NCBI GenBank assembly: GCA_963708645.1
Contig: CAVPTA010000002.1
Coordinates: 124,001 to 188,000, forward strand
From: RYN-133 sp963708645
Lineage (GTDB): Bacteria; Actinomycetota; Actinomycetes; Mycobacteriales; Jatrophihabitantaceae
Direction of reading: 5' to 3'
Length of the DNA stretch: 64,000 bases
The notes under the pieces are model-generated. The model saw only the letters and a program-made list of their open reading frames with translations, was not told the DNA's origin and did no database searches. The translations under genes and the position numbers were made by a program. Of this stretch, positions 30,319 through 39,914 are shown piece after piece; the first letter of the stretch is position 1, and each line of letters starts with the position of its first letter.

Positions 30319-31938
30319 ATGATCACCGCAACCGACCTCGAGCTGCGCGCCGGCGCTCGCATCCTGCTCGAGCCCGTCAGCCTGCGCGTCGGCAACAACG
30401 ACCGCATCGGCCTCGTCGGTCGCAACGGCGCGGGTAAGACCACGTCCATGCGCGTGCTCGCCGGCGAGGGCACGCCGCACGCCGGACGGATCGAGATCAA
30501 GGGCTCTGTCGGCTACCTGCCGCAGGACCCACGCACCGGCGACCTCGACGTGATCGCGCGCGACCGGGTGCTGTCGGCACGCGGCCTCGACGTCCTCGTG
30601 CACGACATCGCCAAGGCACAGGTTGGGCTCGCCGAAAATCCGGACGACGACTCGCTGATCCGTCGGTACGGCAATCTCGAAGAGCGCTTCACGGCACTCG
30701 GTGGCTACGCAGCAGAAAGCGAGGCCGCGCGGATCTGCTCCAACCTCGGACTGCCCGATCGCGTGCTCACGCAACCGCTGCGCACGCTGTCCGGCGGCCA
30801 GCGCCGTCGCGTGGAACTTGCGCGCATCCTGTTCGCCGATTCCGCCGGCGAACCGACGACGCTGCTGCTCGACGAACCGACCAACCATCTCGACGCCGAC
30901 TCGATCACGTGGCTGCGCGACTTCCTGCGGCAGCACAACGGCGGGCTCATCGTCGTCAGCCACGACGTCGGCCTGCTCGACGCCGTCGTCAACAAGGTCT
31001 GGTATCTCGACGCGAACCGCACCACGGTCGACGTCTACAACCTCGGCTGGAAGACCTACCTGCAACAGCGCGAGACCGACGAGCGTCGCCGGCACCGCGA
31101 ACGGGCCAATGCCGAGCGCAAGATCGACTCGCTGCGCACCCAGGCCGACAAGATGCGTGCGAAGGCGACGAAGGCGCGTGCGGCGCAGCAGATGCTGCGG
31201 CGCGCCGATGCGCTGGCCTCCGGGCTGGCCGACGAGCGCGTGAACGACAAGGTCGCCCGGCTGCGGTTCCCCGCGCCGGCCCCCTGCGGACGCACGCCGC
31301 TCACCGCGGACGGACTGTCGAAGTCCTACGGGTCACTCGAAGTGTTCGCCGACGTCGACCTCGCTGTCGACCGCGGCGCCCGCGTGGTCGTGCTCGGGTT
31401 GAACGGCGCGGGCAAGACGACGCTGCTGCGATTGCTCGGCGGAATCGAGGCGCCGGACACGGGCTCGGTCGTCCCCGGCCACGGCTTGCGGCTCGGCTAC
31501 TACGCGCAGGAGCACGAGACCCTCGACCACGACCGGACGATCCTCGAGAACATGCGCACGTCCGCGTCCTCTGTCGGGCGCTCCGACCTGTCCGACACGG
31601 AACTGCGCAAGATCCTCGGTGCGTTCCTGTTCAGCGGCGACGATGTCGACAAGCCGGCCGGTGTGCTCAGCGGCGGCGAGAAAACACGTCTCGCGCTCGC
31701 GATGCTCGTCACCAGCGCGGCCAACGTCTTGCTGCTGGACGAGCCGACCAACAACCTCGATCCCGTCAGCCGCGACCAGGTGCTCGATGCGTTGCGCACG
31801 TATGCCGGCGCGATCGTTTTGGTCACCCACGACGAAGGCGCGGTCGAGGCGCTGTCACCGGAGAAGGTGATCCTGCTTCCGGACGGCGTCGAGGACAGTT
31901 GGAGCGCCGAGCTGGCCGATTTGATCGCGCTCGCCTAG
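30319..31938 (+). CDS. ABC-F family ATPase
   Basis: Cytosolic, ribosome-associated type with two ABC domains and no membrane segments, 539 residues. Domain 1: GRNGAGKTT, LSGGQRRRVELARIL, TLLLDEPTNHLD. The linker (about 235-320) is long and highly charged (RRRHRERANAERK), the region that enters the ribosome in ABC-F proteins. Domain 2: GLNGAGKTT, LSGGEKTRLALAML, VLLLDEPTNNLD. Position and neighbours match M. tuberculosis Rv1473, linked to macrolide resistance; whether this protein protects against antibiotics or has a housekeeping role is not visible. Confidence 0.93.
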   Translation: MITATDLELRAGARILLEPVSLRVGNNDRIGLVGRNGAGKTTSMRVLAGEGTPHAGRIEIKGSVGYLPQDPRTGDLDVIARDRVLSARGLDVLVHDIAKAQVGLAENPDDDSLIRRYGNLEERFTALGGYAAESEAARICSNLGLPDRVLTQPLRTLSGGQRRRVELARILFADSAGEPTTLLLDEPTNHLDADSITWLRDFLRQHNGGLIVVSHDVGLLDAVVNKVWYLDANRTTVDVYNLGWKTYLQQRETDERRRHRERANAERKIDSLRTQADKMRAKATKARAAQQMLRRADALASGLADERVNDKVARLRFPAPAPCGRTPLTADGLSKSYGSLEVFADVDLAVDRGARVVVLGLNGAGKTTLLRLLGGIEAPDTGSVVPGHGLRLGYYAQEHETLDHDRTILENMRTSASSVGRSDLSDTELRKILGAFLFSGDDVDKPAGVLSGGEKTRLALAMLVTSAANVLLLDEPTNNLDPVSRDQVLDALRTYAGAIVLVTHDEGAVEALSPEKVILLPDGVEDSWSAELADLIALA

Positions 31939-32167
31939 GCCCGAACTGCCTGTTGCGAAGCCCCGGGTCTTTGGCACGCGATAGACGCCTGGCCCGGGTG
32001 ATCTGGGTGGTATTGCCCGACCCTCGAATCAAGATCCGTGGCACGGGCACGCAATGGTCAACTCGATCTTGCAGGGCTTCTCTTGACGCTGCTATCAAGT
32101 TGGCGTCGAAGCAGATTGCGAACACAGCGGGGTGCTGGGTCGCACGGACAAAGGAGCGCTGAGGCGT
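31939..32167. other. Intergenic region between ABC-F gene and HTH gene
   Basis: I see no gene. A weak hairpin (CCCGGG near 31965 with CCCGGG near 31995) may end ABC-F transcription. TTGACG at about 32084 resembles a -35 element for the HTH gene, but no convincing -10 follows at the right distance. Confidence 0.4.
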
Positions 32168-32386
32168 ATGGCTGCGGCCACTCTCAAGAAGGGCGCACGG
32201 ATCACCGGCGCTGATCGCAACAAGCTGGCGACCGACCTCAAGAAGCAGTACGACAAGGGCAAGAGCATCCGCGAATTGGCCGAATCGCACGGCCGGTCCT
32301 ACGGATTCGTGCATCGCGTACTGTCGGAGTCCGGAACGAATCTGCGCGGCCGTGGCGGCGCGACAAGGACGAAGAGAAGGAAGTAA
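32168..32386 (+). CDS. Small helix-turn-helix protein (Rv1473A-like)
   Basis: 72 residues, basic, a single HTH domain. The core is SIRELAESHGRSYGFVHRVLSESG, a simple resolvase-like HTH, with an Arg/Gly/Lys-rich tail RGRGGATRTKRRK that may contact DNA or RNA. ATG 32168 gives the usual family start; AAGGAG lies 12 bases upstream. The family is conserved beside the ABC-F gene in actinobacteria as a possible transcriptional regulator of unknown target. Confidence 0.85.
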   Translation: MAAATLKKGARITGADRNKLATDLKKQYDKGKSIRELAESHGRSYGFVHRVLSESGTNLRGRGGATRTKRRK

Positions 32387-32388
32387 CC

Positions 32389-33195
32389 CTGAGCGCGACC
32401 CGACCGGCAGTCACTCTCGACGTCCCGGCGCAAGCCGGGTTCCGCGCGGAAGTCGCCGGTGAAGTCGCGACGATCACTCTCGCCCGTCCCGAGAAGCTCA
32501 ACGCCCAGACCCCGCACACCTGGACGGCGCTGACCGCGGTGAGCGCCGAGCTCCCCGCAACGGTTCGCGTCGTCGTCCTTCGCGGCGACGGCCGGTCGTT
32601 CTCGGCCGGCCTCGACCGTGCCATGTTCACGCCCGAGGGCGTCGACGGTGCCCCTGGCATCGTGTCGTTGACCGGGATGTCGCAGCCGGATGCGACGAAC
32701 CAGATCGGCGCGTGGCAGCGTGCGTTCGACTGGGTCTCGAGGCCGAGCATCGTCAGCATCGCTGCCGTGCGTGGACATGCGATCGGTGGCGGGTTCCAGC
32801 TTGCGTTGGGCGCCGACATCCGCATCATCGCCGACGACGCCAGCTTCGTGATGGCCGAGCCGAAGCTGGGGATCGTCCCCGACCTCGGCGGCACGAAGCG
32901 GCTCGTCGACCTCGTCGGATACTCGCGTGCTGCCGAGATCTGCCTGACCGGGCGTCCGGTGCTTGCCGAGGAGGCGTTGCGGATCGGCCTGGCCTCCCAC
33001 GTGGTGGCAGCGGACGAGCTCGACGCCGCCGTCGACCGCACGGTCGCCGCGGTGCTGGCCGTCAATCGGGATGCCGCCACCGAGACCAAGGCGTTGCTGC
33101 TCGGCGCTGCGTCCCGCACACAGGACGAGCAGGAACGGGCCGAGAGGGAGGCCCAGTACCGCCGACTGCGCGCCCTTGTCGGCCTGGACGAGTAG
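32389..33195 (+). CDS. Enoyl-CoA hydratase/isomerase family protein (EchA12-like)
   Basis: Crotonase-fold enzyme acting on acyl-CoA. The oxyanion-hole regions are RSFSAGLDRAMF and GHAIGGGFQLALGADIRI, followed by AEPKLGIVPDLGGTKRL. The fold requires residues upstream of the first ATG/GTG (32539): VAGEVATITLARPEKLNAQT is clearly conserved. The only plausible start is CTG 32389, three bases after the HTH stop with GAAGGAAG upstream, giving 268 residues. A true CTG start, or a base error in an original GTG, are both possible. Confidence 0.88.
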   Translation: MSATRPAVTLDVPAQAGFRAEVAGEVATITLARPEKLNAQTPHTWTALTAVSAELPATVRVVVLRGDGRSFSAGLDRAMFTPEGVDGAPGIVSLTGMSQPDATNQIGAWQRAFDWVSRPSIVSIAAVRGHAIGGGFQLALGADIRIIADDASFVMAEPKLGIVPDLGGTKRLVDLVGYSRAAEICLTGRPVLAEEALRIGLASHVVAADELDAAVDRTVAAVLAVNRDAATETKALLLGAASRTQDEQERAEREAQYRRLRALVGLDE

Positions 33196-33244
33196 GAACA
33201 CCTAGCGACGAGCCCGTGTTGCTCTCGCGGAGGTGCTGGTGACG

Positions 33245-35122
33245 ATGTCGTCGATGAACATGCATTCCTATGCCTGGCGGTCGATGCCGCGGGGCAAGGA
33301 CAGCGGGCGCAAGGTGCCCAAGGGCACGTGGCGCCGCATCGCCGGCTTCGCCAGGCCCTACCGCCGCCAGCTGATCATCTTCTTGATCATGATCGTCGCG
33401 GACGCCGTGATCTCGGTGACCACGCCCGTCCTCGCCGGCCGGGTGGTCAACGACATCACAAGTCATGCCGCGGCCCGCGCCGTCATCTGGATCGCGATCA
33501 TCATCGCGATCCTCGCCGTCTTCGATGCCGGGTTGTCGTTCGCGCAGCGCTGGTATTCCTCGCGCATAGGCGAGGGCCTGATCTTCCACATGCGCACCGC
33601 CGTGTTCGACCACGTGCAGCGCATGCCGCTCGCGTTCTTCACCCGCACCCAGACAGGTGCACTCATCAGCCGGCTCAACAACGACGTGCTCGGTGCTCAG
33701 CAGGCGTTCACGTCCACCCTGTCCGGGCTCGTGTCGAACATCGTCAGCCTCGTGCTGACGGCCGGCGTGATGTTCACGTTGTCATGGCAGATCACCGCGA
33801 TCTCGCTGGTGATGCTGCCGGTGTTCGTGTTGCCGGCACGGCGCATCGGGCGCCGGCTGCAAGAGATCACCCGCGAGTCGTATTCACTGAACGCGTCGAT
33901 GAACTCGACCATGACCGAACGGTTCAACGTCGCCGGCGCACTGTTGGTCAAGTTGTTCGGACGCACCGAGGACGAATCGGTGTCGTTCAGCTCGCGGGCA
34001 GCGCGGGTGCGCGACATCGGGGTGACCTCGGCGATGTACGGCCGCGCCTTCTTCGTCGCGCTGGCCCTGGTCGCGGCACTCGCGCAAGCACTCGTCTACG
34101 GACTGGGCGGCTACTACGCGATCACCGGCCAGCTGTCGGCCGGCACCGTCGTCACGCTTGCGCTGCTGTTGACCCGCCTCTACGGCCCGCTCACCGCACT
34201 GTCGAACGCGCGGGTCGACGTGATGAGCGCCCTGGTGAGCTTCGATCGTGTCTTCGAGGTGCTCGACCTCGAGCCGATGATCGCCGATGCTCCCGACGCC
34301 GTCGAAGTGCCCGCTGACGCGCGCAGCTTCGAGTTCGACAACGTGCGTTTCTCGTACCCGACTGCAAGCGAGGTCTCGCTCGCCTCGCTCGAAGACGTCG
34401 CGACCCTCGACCACACCGAATCGGCCGAGGTGTTGCACGGCATCTCCTTGCGCGCCGAGCCGGGCCAACTCGTCGCGCTCGTCGGCCCGTCCGGCGCGGG
34501 CAAGACCACGATCAGCCAGCTGTTGCCGCGCATCTACGACGTCCGTAGTGGCGCCGTTCGTGTCGGCGGGCTCGACGTCCGCGACGTGACGCAGAACTCG
34601 CTGCGGGCGCGCATCGGTGTCGTGAGCCAGGAAGCCCACATGTTCCACGACACCATCGCGAACAACCTGCGTTATGCGGCCCCCGAGGCGACCGACGAGC
34701 AGTTGCTCGCCGCGATCGAAGCGGCGCAGATCGGAGAACTGGTTGCGTCGCTTCCCGACGGACTCGACACCGTCGTCGGCGATCGCGGGTACCGGCTCTC
34801 GGGCGGTGAGAAGGCACGCCTGGCGATCGCGCGCCTGCTTCTCAAGCAGCCACAGATCGTCATCCTCGACGAGGCCACCGCACACCTCGACAGCGAGAGC
34901 GAGGTAGCGGTGCAACGCGCCCTTTCGCAGGCTCTCGTCGGTCGCACGTCGCTCGTGATCGCCCACCGGCTGTCGACGATCATCAACGCCGACCAGGTGA
35001 TCGTGCTCGAAGACGGACAGGTGGTCGAGCACGGCACCCACGCCGAGCTCATCGCCGCCGGCGGGCTGTACGCCGAGCTGTACCGCACACAGTTCGAGCG
35101 CCAGGCCGTCGGCGTCGAGTGA
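33245..35122 (+). CDS. ABC transporter, fused permease and ATP-binding protein
   Basis: Half-transporter exporter, about 625 residues, probably a homodimer. The six-helix membrane domain spans about 30-330, with the coupling-helix region FFTRTQTGALISRLNNDV. The nucleotide-binding domain has Walker A GPSGAGKTT, Q-loop VSQEAHMFHDT, signature LSGGEKARLAIARLL, Walker B IVILDEATAHLD and switch His in IAHRLSTI. ATG 33245 is ten bases after GGAGGT; GTG 33239 is an alternative. Substrate unknown. Convergent with the ROK gene. Confidence 0.9.
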   Translation: MSSMNMHSYAWRSMPRGKDSGRKVPKGTWRRIAGFARPYRRQLIIFLIMIVADAVISVTTPVLAGRVVNDITSHAAARAVIWIAIIIAILAVFDAGLSFAQRWYSSRIGEGLIFHMRTAVFDHVQRMPLAFFTRTQTGALISRLNNDVLGAQQAFTSTLSGLVSNIVSLVLTAGVMFTLSWQITAISLVMLPVFVLPARRIGRRLQEITRESYSLNASMNSTMTERFNVAGALLVKLFGRTEDESVSFSSRAARVRDIGVTSAMYGRAFFVALALVAALAQALVYGLGGYYAITGQLSAGTVVTLALLLTRLYGPLTALSNARVDVMSALVSFDRVFEVLDLEPMIADAPDAVEVPADARSFEFDNVRFSYPTASEVSLASLEDVATLDHTESAEVLHGISLRAEPGQLVALVGPSGAGKTTISQLLPRIYDVRSGAVRVGGLDVRDVTQNSLRARIGVVSQEAHMFHDTIANNLRYAAPEATDEQLLAAIEAAQIGELVASLPDGLDTVVGDRGYRLSGGEKARLAIARLLLKQPQIVILDEATAHLDSESEVAVQRALSQALVGRTSLVIAHRLSTIINADQVIVLEDGQVVEHGTHAELIAAGGLYAELYRTQFERQAVGVE

Positions 35123-35129
35123 CCTTCGA

Positions 35130-36329
35130 CTAGCGCGCGGCCAGCGCGCGGCCGCCGAGCGGATCGGCGAGCAGTTGCGCGAACGCGATCTCGGCCGCAC
35201 CGACGAGCGCCGAGTCGTGCGCGAGGCCGGCCCGGGCCAGGACGACGTTCTCGCCCGGGCCATTGAAGGCGTGCTCGCCGAGCGCGGTCTCGACGTCCGG
35301 ACGGGCGATGTCGAGGATCTCGGCGAACGTTCCGCCGAGCAGGATCAGTTCGGGATTGAAGGCATTGACCAGGCCGCCGAGCGCCTGGCCGAGCGAGCGC
35401 GCGACGCTGTGCACCGCGTTGCACGCGCGCTCGTCGCCCGCGCGCGCGGCCGTGATCACCACACCGGACTCGAAGTCGGTGGGGGAGTTGGCCCGCCCGG
35501 CGAGGGCGAGCAACGCGTGATCGCCGACGTAGGTCTCGAGACAGCCGTGCTTGCCGCAGTGGCATTCCGGTCCGGACGGATCGACGACATTGTGCCCGAT
35601 CTCGCCGGCGTGCCCGCGGTATCCGCGCAGGGGTTCACCGTTAACGATGATCCCGGCACCGACGCCGATGCGTCCCATCAGGAACACGACGTCGTCGTGC
35701 CCGCGCGCCGCGCCGCGGCTGTGCTCGGCAAGCGCGGCCAGGTCGGCGTCGTTACCCACGACGACCGGGATGTGCGGCGACGCGAGCTCGGTGAGCATCG
35801 ATCCGAACGCGGCGTCACGCCAGCCGAGGTTGGGTGCGAAGCCGACGGTGCCGGTGTGCCTGTCGACCGTGCCCGGGACGCTGACCCCGACACAGACCGG
35901 CACGCCGACGAGACCGCCTTGGCGGGCGAGCTCGGGCACCGCCGCGACGATCTGTCGCGCGGCCTCGTCCGGCGCCGGCGGTGAGTCGAACGCGATCACC
36001 TGCCGTTCGAGCAGCACGCCACCGAGCCCGACGGCAGCACACGTTATGTGCGTGACGTCGACGTCGACAGCGACGACGAACGGCCCGTCCGCATGCGGCC
36101 CGACGACGTGCGACGGGCGACCGGCGCGGGTGCCACCGGTCGGTACCGACTCCTGCACCAGTCCGAGGTCGACCAGATCGGTGACAAGGGCACCGATCGT
36201 CGATCGACTCAACCCGAGCCGGGCCGTCAGCTCGGCACGCGTCAGCGCACCGTCGCGATGAACCTGCGCAAGGATGAGCGCGAGGTTGTGCCGCCGCATC
36301 GCGTCGGGCCGGGCAGCGGGGGCAACCAT
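35130..36329 (-). CDS. ROK family transcriptional regulator, probable xylose repressor
   Basis: 399 residues from ATG 36329. N-terminal winged helix: ALTRAELTARLGLSRSTIGALVTDLVDLGLV. The ROK sugar-binding domain contains VAVDVDVTHITCAAVGLGG, GNDADLAALAEH and the zinc motif ECHCGKHGCLETYVG. It is the last gene of the xylA-xylF-xylG-xylH group, 22 bases after xylH, which strongly suggests it is the xylose-responsive repressor XylR of this locus. It probably autoregulates through the operon promoter; two candidate operators are annotated upstream. Confidence 0.88.
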   Translation of the reverse strand: MVAPAARPDAMRRHNLALILAQVHRDGALTRAELTARLGLSRSTIGALVTDLVDLGLVQESVPTGGTRAGRPSHVVGPHADGPFVVAVDVDVTHITCAAVGLGGVLLERQVIAFDSPPAPDEAARQIVAAVPELARQGGLVGVPVCVGVSVPGTVDRHTGTVGFAPNLGWRDAAFGSMLTELASPHIPVVVGNDADLAALAEHSRGAARGHDDVVFLMGRIGVGAGIIVNGEPLRGYRGHAGEIGHNVVDPSGPECHCGKHGCLETYVGDHALLALAGRANSPTDFESGVVITAARAGDERACNAVHSVARSLGQALGGLVNAFNPELILLGGTFAEILDIARPDVETALGEHAFNGPGENVVLARAGLAHDSALVGAAEIAFAQLLADPLGGRALAAR

Positions 36330-36351
36330 GGTCTGCGTCGGACCGGCTCGG

Positions 36352-37724
36352 TCAGGCGAGGCCGGACGCGCCGGCTCGTCGCCGCGACAGCGCATCGACC
36401 GTGGCAGCGAGCGCGAGGGCGAGTCCGACAGCGATCAGCTGGATGGCCGCGTTGTTGCTGCCGTTGAACAGGTCGCTGAACCCGTTGTAGATGACCTCGA
36501 CCACGGCACCGCCGATGATTGCGTCGACGATGCGACCACGACCACCGAACAGGCTCGTGCCGCCGATGACCGCCGCACCGACCGCAAGCAGCAGCGTGTT
36601 GCCGCCGAATGCGTTCGCTGCGGTCGACGACGTGTACGAGCTGATCATGATGCCGCCGACAGCCGCGAGTGCCGAGCTGATGACGAAGACCGAGATGCGC
36701 ACACCGTCGACGTTGATGCCGGCGCGCCGGGCCGCCTCGGTGTTGCCACCGACGGCGTACACATGCCGGCCGTACTTGGTGCGGGTGAGCACGAACGTGA
36801 GGATGACGAACAGCACGATCAGCACCGGCACGACGTACGGGACGCCCTCGAGCTTCGGCGGCTGCACGATCACGTAGTGCGGCACGTGGTTGATGTACTG
36901 CACCGAGCGCACCGGCGTTCCGTTCGCACGGTTCTTGTTCAGCACCATGACTACGAGAGCGCCGAGGACGGCGAGCACAAGGATCTTGCCCATGACGACA
37001 GGGGTGGGCTCGCCGGCGAGACCCTGGCGGTGCCGGGTCGCCTGCGCGAGCAGCTTCTGCGCCGCGTACCCGACGACGACGATCGCCAGCAGCAACCAGC
37101 CCATCCAGATCGGCATGTACGAGCTGGCGAAGGCGTTGACGACCTTGTCGCTGAGCGAGATCTGTCCGTGCTGGCCAGGACCGTTGTCGAGGATCAGCAG
37201 GCAGACGCCTTGGAAGGCGAGGAAGAACGACAGGGTCACGACGAAGGACGGGATGCGCAGCTTCGCGACCAGCACGCCGGTGACCGTGCCGATGACCAGG
37301 CCGGTGACGATCGCGGCGGGGATCGTGCCGTACCAGCCCCAGCCGTAGCCGTCCATCAGGCGAGCCATCACCGACGGCGCAGATGCCGGCGGTGTAGCCG
37401 GCCGCGAGGTCGATCTCGCCGAGCAGCAGGACGAAGACAAGACCCATAGCGATGAAGATCGTGCCGCTGCCCTCGCGGAACATGTTCGCGAAGTTGTTCA
37501 GCGAGCCGAAGCCCGACTCGGCGAACAGGAAGAACAGCACGAGCACGATGAGGCCGCCGACGGCGGGAAGCGAGCCCATGTCGCCGCCACGCACGCGCAT
37601 GACGTAGTTGCGCGCGTAGCCGCCGACGCCCATCGGCTCGGTGGTGAGACCGGGCGGCATGGCCGACCTCGGCGACGGCCGACGGTTCCTCGGCCGGCGT
37701 CTCGGTCTTCTGCAGGTCCGTCAT
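36352..37724 (-). CDS. xylH: Xylose ABC transporter permease (XylH-like), frame-interrupted
   Basis: Membrane subunit of a sugar importer of the ribose/xylose class, about 455 residues with ten or so helices. The N-terminus from ATG 37724 is TDLQKTETPAEEPS; frame breaks near 37655 and 37378 join it to GGYARNYVMRVRGGDMGSL and then to the long C-terminal part with VTLSFFLAFQGVCLLIL, GRHVYAVGGNTEAARRAGI and GGTSLFGGRGRIVDAIIGG, the permease signature region. ATG overlaps the xylG stop. Confidence 0.9.
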
Positions 37725-38491
37725 GCCGGGACCCCCTCGCTGGAGTTCGCGCCGGATTGCGAGCCGGTGGTGATCAGCTCGACCAGCTGCTGCTGGTTGA
37801 CGTCCGAGCGCCGCGACGCGGGCGGCTGACCTGCCGAGGTACATGATCGCGATCTCGTCGGCGACCTGGAGAACATCGATCATGTTGTGCGAGATCAACA
37901 CGACGGCGACGCCACGGTCGGCGAGTCTGCGGACCAGGTCGAGCACCTGCGCGGTCTGCGCGACGCCCAACGCTGCGGTCGGCTCGTCGAGAACGACCAC
38001 CTTCGAGTTCCACAGCACCGCCTTGGCGATCGCGACCGTCTGGCGCTGCCCGCCGGACAGGCTCGACACGCGCTGCCGCACCGACTTCAGCGTGCGGACC
38101 GACAGCGACTTCAATGTCTCTTCGGCGGATTGCTCCATGCTGCTCTCGTCGAGCACGATGCCGGACGTGCGCTCGCGGCCGAGGAACATGTTCTGCACGA
38201 CGTCGAGGTTGTCGCACAGCGCGAGGTCCTGGTACACGACCTCGATACCGAGCGCGGACGCGTCGCGCGGCGAGTGCAAGTGCACCGCGCGTCCCTCGAA
38301 CTCGTAGACGCCGGAGTCGAAGGGGTAGGTGCCGGCGATGCACTTGACGAGTGTCGATTTGCCGGCGCCGTTGTCGCCGACCAGCGCGGTGACCTCACCG
38401 ACGTTGGCATGGAATTCGACATCCTTCAGCACGTCGACCGCGCCGAAACTCTTGTTGATGTTGCGCAGTTCCAGGATCGGCAGTCGCCCAT
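37721..38491 (-). CDS. xylG: Xylose ABC transporter ATP-binding protein (single-domain XylG-like), frame-interrupted
   Basis: Energising subunit of the sugar importer, about 256 residues with one ABC domain instead of the two found in enterobacterial XylG; single-domain versions occur in actinobacteria. Walker A GDNGAGKST, Q-loop VYQDLALCDNLDV, signature LSGGQRQTVAIAKAV, Walker B VVVLDEPTAALGV, switch His ISHNMIDVLQVAD. Breaks near 38483 (start region) and 37835; after correction the C-terminus is LVELITTGSQSG and the stop overlaps xylH as ATGA. Confidence 0.88.
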
Positions 38492-38539
38492 GCCTTGGCC
38501 CTTCGTCGCTGAGGTGGTCACTGGCTGATAGTGCGAGGC

Positions 38540-38574
38540 GGGGTGGTCACCGCGCTGTATGCGATGACCACCCC
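38540..38574. terminator. Stem-loop between xylF and xylG
   Basis: GGGGTGGTCA (38540-38549) pairs perfectly with TGACCACCCC (38565-38574) around a 15-base loop. It lies just after the binding-protein stop. Hairpins here commonly stabilise the upstream binding-protein mRNA or cause partial termination, giving more XylF than XylG/H. Confidence 0.6.
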
Positions 38575-38592
38575 AGACCTCGAACGAACTAG

Positions 38593-39766
38593 TTACTTGA
38601 CACCGTTCTTCTTGCACAACGCCACGTACTGGCCGGTGCACACCGTGTTCTTCGGCGTGTAGCCGTCGTTGATCGGCTGGGCCACGTTCGCCTTGGTGAT
38701 CGCGATAGGCGTGGCGAGGATCGACGGGACCTTGTTCTTCGTGGTCGGGTCGGTCGTGGTCGCGTTGACGTCCGACGGCTGCTGGCCGTTGATCAGCTGC
38801 GCGACCGCCTTCATTGCCGGGAAGGCTTCCTTCGCGGACGGCTTGTAGATCGTGAAGCACTGCGAGCCGGTCATGATGTTCTGCAGACCACCCGCGGTGG
38901 AGTCCTGACCGCTGACCGCGATCTTGCCGACCAGGTTCTGCGACTTCAGGTCGGTGATCACGGCCTGCGCCATCGTGTCGTTGGCGACCATGACGGCCTT
39001 GATGTTCGGGTTCTTGTTCAGCATCTGGCTGAACACGCGACCCGCGGTCGGGCCGTCCCAGTTACCGGTCTGCTTGGCGACGCGGGTCCAGCCCGCGGTC
39101 TTGCCGAGCACGCTGTCGTAGCCCTGTGCGAACAGCGTCGCGTTGTTGTCGGTCGGAGCACCGTCGATGTCGACGTACTGCACCGACTTCTGGTTCTTGA
39201 CCTGCGGGCACTGGGTCAGGGTCTTGCCCTGAACCTGGCCGACGGTGACGTTGTTGAACGACACGTACACGGCAGCGCCGCCGCCCGGGGTGAGCCGGTC
39301 GTAGTCGACCGGGATGACGCCCTGCTTGGCGGCTTCCTTCTCGATGGCCGCACCCGACGCCTGGTCGAGGTTGACGACGACGAGCGCCTTGACGCCGTTC
39401 GCCTCCATCTGCTCGGCGTCCGCCTTCATCGTCTGCGGGCTGCCGTTGGCGTTCTTGATGTCACAGGTGAGGTTGTACTGCTTGCACGCCGCGGCGAGCG
39501 CGGTCGGGTCGGCGGTGACCCAGCGCGGCGAGGACGTGGTGTCGGGCAGGAGGATGCCGACCTTCGCGCCGCCGCCGTCGGTTCCACTGCCGCCGCGAGG
39601 ACGACGAGGACGAGGTCGAGGGTGATGACGAGGTGCTGCCGCCTGCCGGTGTTGACGGCCCTGTTGCGGAACTGCTGGAGGTACCTCCGCCACTCGAGCC
39701 ACAGGCTGCGAGCGCGAAGGCCGCGACGATTCCTACCGCCGCGACGGGCACACTGCTCTTGCGCAT
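38593..39766 (-). CDS. xylF: Xylose-binding lipoprotein (XylF-like), frame break near N-terminus
   Basis: Periplasmic-type sugar-binding lipoprotein that delivers sugar to XylG/H. ATG 39766 begins a lipoprotein signal with lipobox LAAC (about residue 21) followed by a long Ser/Gly/Thr linker. The frame shifts near 39597 inside this low-complexity linker. The mature domain has KVGILLPDTTSSPRWVTAD, MEANGVKALVVVNLD, VDYDRLTPGG, VAVANDTMAQ-like VMVANDTMAQAV and GQDSTAGGLQNI, all typical of xylose-binding proteins. Confidence 0.9.
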
Positions 39767-39819
39767 GCAGTAACGCCTTTCATGTTGGGGCCGCTGTCGG
39801 CTCGACTAAGCCCGCCGAA

Positions 39820-39836
39820 TGTTGTGCGCGCGAACA
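39820..39836. promoter_or_regulatory. Candidate ROK operator upstream of xylF
   Basis: TGTTGTGCGCGCGAACA is a 17-bp inverted repeat with outer arms TGTT/AACA. It resembles the site before xylA (TGTTCTAGTCGTGAACT); shared positions read TGTTnTnnnCGnGAAC. It lies 53 bases before the xylF start, a suitable place for repression. Confidence 0.5.
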
Positions 39837-39914
39837 TATCCGATACCGCGCGCCTGGAACACGACCGACACCAACTCGTTACCTGATCATGCCGTTGGCG
39901 TTAACGGTTGTCCC

